From: JBMCLJ01 sp048615375
GTDB taxonomy: Bacteria; Patescibacteriota; Dojkabacteria; JAOAGR01
Length of the DNA: 10,972 nucleotides
Direction of reading: 5' to 3'
Assembly: GCA_048615375.1 (NCBI GenBank)
Contig: JBMCLJ010000047.1
Location: 1-10,972 of the forward strand
The position numbers were made by a program, and so were the translations under genes. The notes under the pieces were generated by a model. The model was not told the DNA's origin and did no database searches. It was given only the letters and a program-made list of their open reading frames with translations. Of this stretch, positions 6,082 through 10,972 are shown piece by piece; positions within the stretch are counted from its first letter, which is position 1, and each line of letters starts with the position of its first letter.

Positions 6082-8043
6082 TTACAACACTTCAATTACG
6101 ACCATAGGTTTTTTATCGTACTTTTGTGTCAACTCTCTTTCAGCGTAATTTTTAATAATTGAATGAATTGTTTCTTTTCTCTTATCATGTGAATGAATTA
6201 CATGATCGACAATACCTGGAATGAGAGATTTATATAAAAAGTCATCTTTTTTCTGAATATAGAATCCTTTATGAACCAGCGAGATATCACCTGATCCGAA
6301 ACCTGGTGAATCAATATTCTTCATAGTGACGAATATCACTCCTTCATCCATCAGTAACTGTCTCTCTTCAACAATCCCCGGGTCAAAGTCACCTACCCGG
6401 TTTCCTTCTACCCAATGTGGTGTTGTATCTACTGATGCAACGATTTCCCACCCGTTTTGCGTGATTTCCAGCACCATACCTTCATGCGGCATAATCACAT
6501 CAGACTCATTATAACCAATACTCAGGGCAATATTTTTGTTTGCCGCGAGCATCTTTGGCTCTCCGTGAATCGGCATAACGTACTTCGGCTTGGTTAAACG
6601 GAGCATCAAACGATGATCTTCTTCATGACCATGTCCAGTCGCGTGAATAGTCAAATAATCATTGACAACAACTTTTACTCCTTTTTTTGTTATTAAATTA
6701 ATCAGGTAATCAATTTTTCCTTCGTTTCCAGGGATACGTGAAGAAGAGAATATGATAGTATCACTTTTCTTCAAAGTAATCTTGGAGTGGGAGTCACTCG
6801 CCATTCGCATAAGCGCGGCATTTGGCTCACCCTGCGAGCCAGTCGTCAGGATAACAAGCTTATTATCAGGAATCTTATTGATATCATGGAATGGTACAAA
6901 GGTTGAGTTGAGTACATTGATATAGCCGAGCTGATGGGATATCTTAACCATGGTTTCCAGGGATCGTCCCAGTACTGCCACTGACTTTCCGTGCTTTTCG
7001 GCAAGCTCAATAACCTGACGGATTCTGTTGACCATGGTAGAGAACATGCCGATAAGAAGCCGGCCTTCAGCATCACGAATCTGATCTTCCATGTCCTTCG
7101 CGATAAGCGTCTCTGACTCAGCCCAGCCTTTTTTCCACGCGTTTGTTGATTCGTCCATCAGAAGCAGTACACCTTCGTCGCCAAGCTTGGCGAGCTTTGA
7201 ATAGTCGGAAGGAGTTTCTTTATAGGGAGCGCTATCAAATTTATAGTCACTTGGCGTCACGACTCTTCCAACTGGAGTATCTATAGCGATACCGTAGTTA
7301 TCTGGAATTGTGTGCGTCATTTTAAAGTGCGAAAGTTTAAACTTCCCCAGGTAATACGAGCTATCTCCGTCAATCTCAGTGATTTTTACTTTACTCAGAA
7401 GATCTGTTTCTTTAAACTTTTCACGGATCAATCCCGCTGCCAATCGTGGCGCGTAAATCTGTGGAAAACCGAGACTTTCAATAGTATGCTGCAATCCTCC
7501 GATATGATCTGTGTGACCGTGGGTAATGACAATGCCCCGGATATTTTGCTTTTTCTCGTCAAGATAGCTTAAATTTGGTACCAGCGCGTCAATACCGAGT
7601 AGCTCTTCACCTGGAAATCCTATTCCTACATCAATTATCATGATGTCCTGTTCATATTCGAGGACGGTACAGTTAGTTCCCACCATCGAGACGCCACTTA
7701 CCGGCACAATTCGCAATTTATGTTCTTCGTTTTCACTGTGATATTCATAGGAACTTCTGTCTCCCCAGTTCATCGCGTTCGCTGTTTTGTAGAGCGTCTT
7801 ATCTTCAATTTTGCGCGCAATTCCTCTGTTTGCATCTCGGGGAGCTCCGCCACGCGAACGCCTGTTCCTCCCGTCACGGGAGCGACCGGATGGTCTTTGC
7901 TGGTTTCTACTCTGATGTGAGTCTCTTCGTTGATTATTATCTCTTCGATTATTAAATCTTCTTCTACGTGGCCTTTGGCCTTGTGATTGGGATTGGTTCT
8001 GTGTGTTAGTTCCGGACGTGTTCCGGTTATTTTGAGGTTCCAT
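6082..8043 (-). CDS. rnj: Ribonuclease J with arginine-rich N-terminal extension
   Basis: This metallo-beta-lactamase/beta-CASP ribonuclease acts in mRNA decay and rRNA processing, with 5'-3' exonuclease and endonuclease activity in studied relatives. At 653 residues it exceeds the roughly 555 usual for RNase J because of a disordered tail of about 75 residues, very rich in R, N, Q and S, that probably binds RNA or partner proteins. Zinc-site motifs are intact: HGHTDH at 175-180, the His in MTHTIPD near 244, SDYKFD with Asp266, and the beta-CASP motifs from GSQGE at 402-406 through SSSRIPGNE at 433-441, HATGHGHEED at 467-476 and PIHGEPKML at 491-499. A C-terminal domain follows from about 555. 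The ATG at 8043 has no Shine-Dalgarno site. manC follows after 3 nt. The pairing of an RNase and a sugar enzyme is probably operon packing, not shared function. Confidence 0.97.
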   Translation of the reverse strand: MEPQNNRNTSGTNTQNQSQSQGQRPRRRRFNNRRDNNQRRDSHQSRNQQRPSGRSRDGRNRRSRGGAPRDANRGIARKIEDKTLYKTANAMNWGDRSSYEYHSENEEHKLRIVPVSGVSMVGTNCTVLEYEQDIMIIDVGIGFPGEELLGIDALVPNLSYLDEKKQNIRGIVITHGHTDHIGGLQHTIESLGFPQIYAPRLAAGLIREKFKETDLLSKVKITEIDGDSSYYLGKFKLSHFKMTHTIPDNYGIAIDTPVGRVVTPSDYKFDSAPYKETPSDYSKLAKLGDEGVLLLMDESTNAWKKGWAESETLIAKDMEDQIRDAEGRLLIGMFSTMVNRIRQVIELAEKHGKSVAVLGRSLETMVKISHQLGYINVLNSTFVPFHDINKIPDNKLVILTTGSQGEPNAALMRMASDSHSKITLKKSDTIIFSSSRIPGNEGKIDYLINLITKKGVKVVVNDYLTIHATGHGHEEDHRLMLRLTKPKYVMPIHGEPKMLAANKNIALSIGYNESDVIMPHEGMVLEITQNGWEIVASVDTTPHWVEGNRVGDFDPGIVEERQLLMDEGVIFVTMKNIDSPGFGSGDISLVHKGFYIQKKDDFLYKSLIPGIVDHVIHSHDKRKETIHSIIKNYAERELTQKYDKKPMVVIEVL

Positions 8044-8165
8044 ATCAAATATTCATTTATTTCTATGCAATGTAACGTTTAATTTCTGTTCACGCAATTA
8101 TGTGTAAACTCAAACAATTACTAGTTTTCTTTATTTTTAAATCTATTTCTTAATTCTTTATATAA

Positions 8166-8465
8166 TTACTGTTTCTTAGTAGCCTGGTAAATGCCTAAAA
8201 TCGATAATCCTGTCACTACTATCGCTGGCAAGTTTGACTGGATAATTTCCAGAATGTTTTCCCGGAATTCGTTGTTTACAATGAGTTGTACTATAAATAA
8301 TATACTTATAGATAACAGCATCAATACAGCAGTGCAGAGTAAACTAAACTTAAAGATGCGTTTTATCCAGAAATCATCACGCAGTTCTGTAAGCTTAATT
8401 TGCTCAAACTGTTCTTCGCTCGTTATAACGATTCCTTTTTGTTTTCGTTTGTTTTGTTCAGGCAA
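8166..8465 (-). CDS. Small two-helix membrane protein, partner of the ImmA-like peptidase
   Basis: The 99-residue product has a charged N-terminal part (about 1-38, rich in K, E and Q) and two hydrophobic helices at about 39-64 and 78-95, joined by a short NNEFREN loop, ending in TKKQ. I do not recognise a family. It starts with TTG inside the end of the ImmA-like gene: the shared bases TTGCCTGA hold both its start and the TGA stop of the upstream frame, an 8-nt overlap. Such an overlap usually means coupled translation and joint function. A membrane protein made with an ImmA/IrrE peptidase could be its anchor, its substrate, or an effector that it controls; all three are inference. No Shine-Dalgarno site is evident, as expected if translation depends on the upstream gene. 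Confidence 0.75.
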   Translation of the reverse strand: MPEQNKRKQKGIVITSEEQFEQIKLTELRDDFWIKRIFKFSLLCTAVLMLLSISILFIVQLIVNNEFRENILEIIQSNLPAIVVTGLSILGIYQATKKQ

Positions 8466-8979
8466 GTACTATACCAGGTACTAAATAATGCAGCTCCTTG
8501 AGCCGTATTGCCGCGGCGTATGTCGAGACCCGGAAATCTCGTGCAAACTGGTTAATAATATCTTCACCGACCTGATCACCTTCCTGTATTTTCAGGTTAT
8601 CGAAGTATTCTTTCACAGCAGACGCTGGCATTAAGATCTCCCCTGCCAGTCTATCAGCTTCCCTTTCAATTTTAAAGTTGTCCGAATTTTTCTTCTCACG
8701 GTTCAACAGACCTTCTTTTTTAACCAGCTGCTGGTGCAACACAAAGTGCGCGATCTCATGCGCGACCGAAAACCTGAATCGTGAAAGTGAATGCAGCATA
8801 TTCGCGATAATCCTGCACTTTCCCGTCTGCTTGTCATACTCAATGCACGCGTTAAATTCTTCAGGGCGTTTTTCCACCACAACCTCGATACCCAGCTCAT
8901 TAGCCAGGCGAATTACATCAACGAATCCTTTTTCGCGATAGACATCATCAACTAAATTTTTCAACTGTTCTCTATTCAT
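8458..8979 (-). CDS. ImmA/IrrE family metallopeptidase
   Basis: This is a 173-residue zinc peptidase of the ImmA/IrrE (DUF955) family. The zinc motif is HEIAH (His74, Glu75, His78) within SVAHEIAHFVLH, and EREAD at 105-109 supplies the third ligand. A C-terminal helical part, FARDFRVSTYAAAIRLKEL at about 145-163, is the usual family ending. No helix-turn-helix domain is fused to it and none is adjacent on its strand. Studied relatives cleave a repressor: ImmA cuts ImmR in ICEBs1, and IrrE/PprI cuts DdrO in Deinococcus. The target here is unknown; the XRE protein encoded near 10092 is a candidate. The ATG start at 8979 lies so near the likely promoter that the mRNA may be almost leaderless. 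The downstream membrane-protein gene overlaps its stop. Confidence 0.92.
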   Translation of the reverse strand: MNREQLKNLVDDVYREKGFVDVIRLANELGIEVVVEKRPEEFNACIEYDKQTGKCRIIANMLHSLSRFRFSVAHEIAHFVLHQQLVKKEGLLNREKKNSDNFKIEREADRLAGEILMPASAVKEYFDNLKIQEGDQVGEDIINQFARDFRVSTYAAAIRLKELHYLVPGIVLA

Positions 8980-8989
8980 AACGCTATGC

Positions 8990-9043
8990 TATTTTACAAT
9001 GAAGTGCATGTATTTTACAACATGAATTGTAATTAGATATAAT
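8990..9043. promoter_or_regulatory. Divergent promoter region with repeated TTACAA half-sites
   Basis: TATTTTACAA occurs twice, at 8990-8999 and 9011-9020, exactly 21 bp apart (two helical turns). TTACAA at 9015-9020 is mirrored by TTGTAA at 9027-9032. For the plus strand, TTTACA (9014-9019) and TATAAT (9038-9043) are 18 nt apart. For the minus strand, TTGTAA (9020-9015) and TAAAAT (8996-8991) are also 18 nt apart. The half-sites overlap both promoters, so one regulator could control the peptidase operon and the gene at 9115 together. Confidence 0.6.
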
Positions 9044-9114
9044 ACATTCCCTCATCAGAATAGTAAAAACAAACTCATCCTCATTTATATAGTCGATATG
9101 CATTACATACTACT

Positions 9115-9876
9115 ATGAGTATGGATACTAGTGAAAATCAGCAAAGGTTACAAACTAAGGCAAATCAAGGCAATATACTTGCTGAGTTTATACTCAGGAT
9201 GTTTTATACCGTACCTGACACATGCTTTATCGGCAAAATAAGTCCTGTGACTACAAACCCATTCATGGTTACGGGATGGAATCAGCTCCAACACTTCACG
9301 GGAGAAATAACTACTCCAGCTCATATTCATCAAACCGATGAGACGGTACAAAAATATCTATTACAAAGGAATCAAAGTCATACGCAACGAAATGATCAGA
9401 TGAAGGGTATAGAGCAACTTCTAGGACATTTTGAAGCAGGTGCAATTATTATTTTTAATGGTATTGTGCTATCAACTCTGGGAGAGTTTGACGATAGAGT
9501 TACTTATCTTCAGAGTCAGGGGTATGTAGCTTACCGTGATCGAAAATATACTCCGGCTTATCCTGGCGCAGGATTCCTGCTTCTGGAACAAATCCTGTAT
9601 TCTGTTTGTGATTCTGATCTTCAGAAATGGTTACTTAAAAAGATATTTCTACCCTCTGCTCTGGCATCTGAACGTGAGATCTATAAAATTACAGTCAATA
9701 ATTCAATCATCACGCTGCGATTAGAGCCGCTTGAAATTATTGATTTTGGAGAGGCAATGATTCTATCAATAACCCGTGAAGACAATGAAACCAAACTCAA
9801 GAACACTGGAAAGCAGTCAGAAAAGAGTCAGAGAAAGCGTAAAAAGAAAAACGATAAATACTCATGCATAATATAG
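9115..9876 (+). CDS. Unrecognised 253-residue soluble protein with lysine-rich tail
   Basis: I do not recognise this protein. The first 215 residues look like a mixed alpha/beta fold without a signal peptide or clear membrane span; the most hydrophobic stretch is short (AGAIIIFNGIVLSTLG, about 108-123). There is a histidine pair in PAHIHQTDE at about 68-76 and an EFDDR at 124-128, but no known catalytic motif. The final 35 residues are strongly basic and low in complexity (KSQRKRKKKNDK), suggesting nucleic-acid or membrane-surface contact. The start is ATG at 9115, with another in-frame ATG two codons on, and no Shine-Dalgarno site. It is divergent from the ImmA-like operon and shares its promoter region and TTACAA repeats, so it may belong to the same system. 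AT-rich codon use resembles the other accessory genes here rather than ugd. Confidence 0.75.
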   Translation: MSMDTSENQQRLQTKANQGNILAEFILRMFYTVPDTCFIGKISPVTTNPFMVTGWNQLQHFTGEITTPAHIHQTDETVQKYLLQRNQSHTQRNDQMKGIEQLLGHFEAGAIIIFNGIVLSTLGEFDDRVTYLQSQGYVAYRDRKYTPAYPGAGFLLLEQILYSVCDSDLQKWLLKKIFLPSALASEREIYKITVNNSIITLRLEPLEIIDFGEAMILSITREDNETKLKNTGKQSEKSQRKRKKKNDKYSCII

Positions 9877-9992
9877 AAGGAGAGGACTCAGTTCAATATA
9901 TAAACAGATATTCAATACGATCACCTTATGAAGAAGGAATATAAATATCTATATGGATATGAGAATGTTCTTAATTGTAGCATTTACTGGTA

Positions 9993-10024
9993 TTGACAAT
10001 GGGGTCAACCATATTTTATATAAT
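9993..10024 (+). promoter_or_regulatory. Promoter and operator candidate for the XRE gene
   Basis: A perfect -35 TTGACA (9993-9998) is followed after 18 nt by TATATA (10017-10022), or after 20 nt by TATAAT (10019-10024). The -35 lies in the inverted repeat TTGAC-6 nt-GTCAA (9993-10008), flanked by GG and CC. Repression by the XRE protein itself is the simplest reading. Confidence 0.6.
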
Positions 10025-10052
10025 ACCTGATATTGATTCCTCAGATGTTGTG

Positions 10053-10091
10053 AAGATGCTATGATTGCTCGCATTATATTGCAAGCATCTT
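10053..10091 (+). promoter_or_regulatory. Inverted repeat ending at the XRE start codon
   Basis: AAGATGCT (10053-10060) and AGCATCTT (10084-10091) are perfect 8-bp complements separated by 23 nt; the second arm touches the ATG at 10092. In RNA this would hold the ribosome-binding region in a stem. In DNA it could be an operator with arms three helical turns apart. Confidence 0.5.
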
Positions 10092-10297
10092 ATGGAACAG
10101 AATGGCATCGGCGACAAAACCAGGGAGCTTAGATCAAGGCGAGGTCTGACTCAAGAAGACCTGGCAAGAAAAGCCGATATCCCGTTAACAACACTTACAA
10201 AAATCGAGAATAGTGTTATTAAGAACACATCTATTGGAAGTATCAAAAAGATAGCCTCTGCACTTCAGTTAGTATTGATGATTTGGTAAATAATTAG
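10092..10297 (+). pseudogene. XRE-type HTH regulator with one-base frameshift near the C-terminus
   Basis: This is a single-domain Cro/C1-type DNA-binding protein. The helix-turn-helix is clear at residues 19-41 (LTQEDLARKADIPLTTLTKI), followed by IKKIASAL. The frame then ends as QLVLMIW with TAA at 10287-10289. From 10268 the neighbouring frame reads VSIDDLVNN and stops at TAG 10295-10297, which is exactly the ending relatives show (ALxVSIDDL). One base is therefore missing at about 10266-10268. The DNA-binding part is intact, so the protein may still work. The ATG at 10092 is preferred over an upstream TTG at 10065, which would add nine residues unlike the family. A helicase remnant begins 13 nt after the restored stop. 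The closest relatives I recall sit beside restriction or defence genes in small-genome bacteria. Confidence 0.8.
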
Positions 10298-10310
10298 TTT
10301 TTGTAACGAT

Positions 10311-10828
10311 ATGCAAAGAGTACTGAGTAACAAAAATAATAAACTGGTTGGGGAAGAACTCAAAAGAGCAATTAAGCCAAAGTCTAGATTATCAGTACTT
10401 TCAGCATTATTCACAATCTTTGCCTTCGATGAGTTGAAGACGAGTTTCGGGAAACTTGATTCTGCCTGGATATCGAGACAATTTGCAGATTGGATTTAAA
10501 GCAAGGCCGAGATCAAGACAGTAATAAAGCCACAACCATGCAGCAGCTCTACCAGGTAACAAATAGTGATGGCTCTGGAATAGCAATACATGGAAACTCC
10601 TCCCTCAGTTCAGATGGTCTTGGTTATATCGCATCTGGTACATCATCCGCTCTCAATATACTCTCTGATGATCCAAGTACTACATCAGAAATGATGGAGG
10701 GGTTTGATACTCTTTGGAATGACACAAATGTAATCTTCAAAGATAACGGATTCAAGGATGATGTCGTGAAAACAAACACCATTCAATTATTGACAAAGAA
10801 TGGAGTGAAGACGGTGAGGAGTATTTAG
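10311..10828 (+). pseudogene. Decayed N-terminal PLD-like region of a DEAD/SNF2-type helicase
   Basis: Two reading frames together resemble the start of large helicases that carry an N-terminal phospholipase-D-like domain. The first (10311-10499) reads KNNKLVGEELKRAIKPKSRL and SALFTIFAFDELKTSFGKLDS, then WISRQFADWI and a TAA at 10497-10499. Past the stop the same frame goes on as SKAEIKTVIKP, the expected family continuation, so AAA may have become TAA. The match then moves to another frame near 10530-10540 with MQQLYQVTNSDGSGIAIHGNSS, SDGLGY and FDTLWND, ending at 10828. About 40 residues between LDS and WISRQ also seem lost. No helicase motor follows; a RhuM-like gene begins instead. With a stop, a frameshift, a deletion and a truncation this is almost certainly dead. 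The family call is from memory of such sequences and is moderately sure. Confidence 0.7.
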
Positions 10829-10842
10829 GAAATTTTGATAAA

Positions 10843-10972
10843 ATGTACGTTATGAAAGATGCCAAAAAAATCACAACTACAGACACCGACTCAACAGAAT
10901 TCCTGATCTACAAATCACCAAATGGTGATATAAAAGTCGATGTATATCTCTTCAATGAGACTATCTGGCTTT
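10843..10972 (+). CDS. RhuM-family protein, N-terminal part only
   Basis: The frame is open to the end of the window: 43 codons from the ATG at 10843, or 40 from the ATG at 10852. After an acidic, threonine-rich leader it reads FLIYKSPNGDIKVDV and LFNETIWL, the usual beginning of RhuM (once called virulence protein RhuM), where LTQxQIAELF would follow just past the window edge. RhuM proteins carry a KilA-N/Bro-like DNA-binding region and are often found with restriction-modification and other defence genes; their own role is not settled. The gene follows the helicase remnant by 14 nt. AGGA at 10827-10830 is a weak Shine-Dalgarno candidate for 10843. Confidence 0.75.
   Translation, partial: MYVMKDAKKITTTDTDSTEFLIYKSPNGDIKVDVYLFNETIWL

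Noticed and set aside
7770..8048. Minus-strand frame of 92 codons overlapping the RNase J start
   Set aside because: It is the shifted-frame shadow of the arginine-rich tail; the RNase J frame continues into conserved motifs.
8458..8460. Recoded TGA (glycine code used by some Patescibacteria)
   Set aside because: The TGA ends the ImmA-like protein at its expected length, and no gene here needs TGA to be read as an amino acid.
9838..9856. Possible -1 ribosomal frameshift site in the A-rich lysine tail (AAAAAG)
   Set aside because: The heptamer is not in the required phase, and the -1 frame meets a stop within a few codons.
9864..9944. Small 26-codon frame (starting MHNIEGEDS) overlapping the end of the 9115 gene
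   Set aside because: It is too short, has no homologue I recognise, and no ribosome-binding site in front of it.
10490..10828. A separate gene of 112 codons starting with TTG
   Set aside because: The TTG is an accident of the upstream frameshift; the sequence from MQQLYQV on continues the helicase-like match of the preceding fragment.
1..10972. CRISPR array or complete transposon
   Set aside because: No regularly spaced repeats of array type and no transposase or integrase motifs were seen on either strand.

Overview
The window looks like part of the chromosome of an uncultivated, small-genome bacterium, most likely from the Candidate Phyla Radiation (Patescibacteria). This rests on family resemblance only. 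The pointers are an RNase J with a long arginine-rich N-terminal tail, few recognisable Shine-Dalgarno sites, a PDZ-less membrane-anchored HtrA-like protease, and an XRE regulator and RhuM protein of a kind often seen in these genomes. Most genes end in TAA and one ends in TGA, so the standard bacterial code fits. Taxonomy could not be tested here.

Positions 1-6081 are mostly housekeeping and envelope genes. An HtrA-like serine protease (minus strand) is divergent from rmlA (long-form glucose-1-phosphate nucleotidyltransferase), which is followed by ugd (UDP-glucose 6-dehydrogenase). manC (mannose-1-phosphate guanylyltransferase) lies further on, on the minus strand, 3 nt downstream of the RNase J gene (6082-8043). 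Together rmlA, ugd and manC would supply activated glucose, glucuronate and mannose for surface glycans. RNase J would handle mRNA decay and processing.

Between the convergent ends of ugd and manC (about 3640-5032) lies an unusual segment. It holds one all-helical protein gene resembling a family I associate with Bacteroidota, a short broken reading frame, several strong hairpins, a short direct repeat and a near-identical inverted repeat that includes both flanking stop codons. It looks like an inserted or repeat-bounded cassette.

Positions 8166-10972 form an accessory region. An ImmA/IrrE-type metallopeptidase and a two-helix membrane protein overlap by 8 nt on the minus strand. They are divergent from an unrecognised 253-residue protein, and the shared promoter region carries repeated TTACAA half-sites. 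Next come an XRE-type repressor with a one-base frameshift near its C-terminus, a decayed N-terminal (PLD-like) piece of a large helicase with a stop and a frameshift, and the start of a RhuM-family gene running off the end. This part reads as a decaying defence or restriction island beside a possibly intact ImmA/membrane-protein unit, which is the best candidate for something undescribed.
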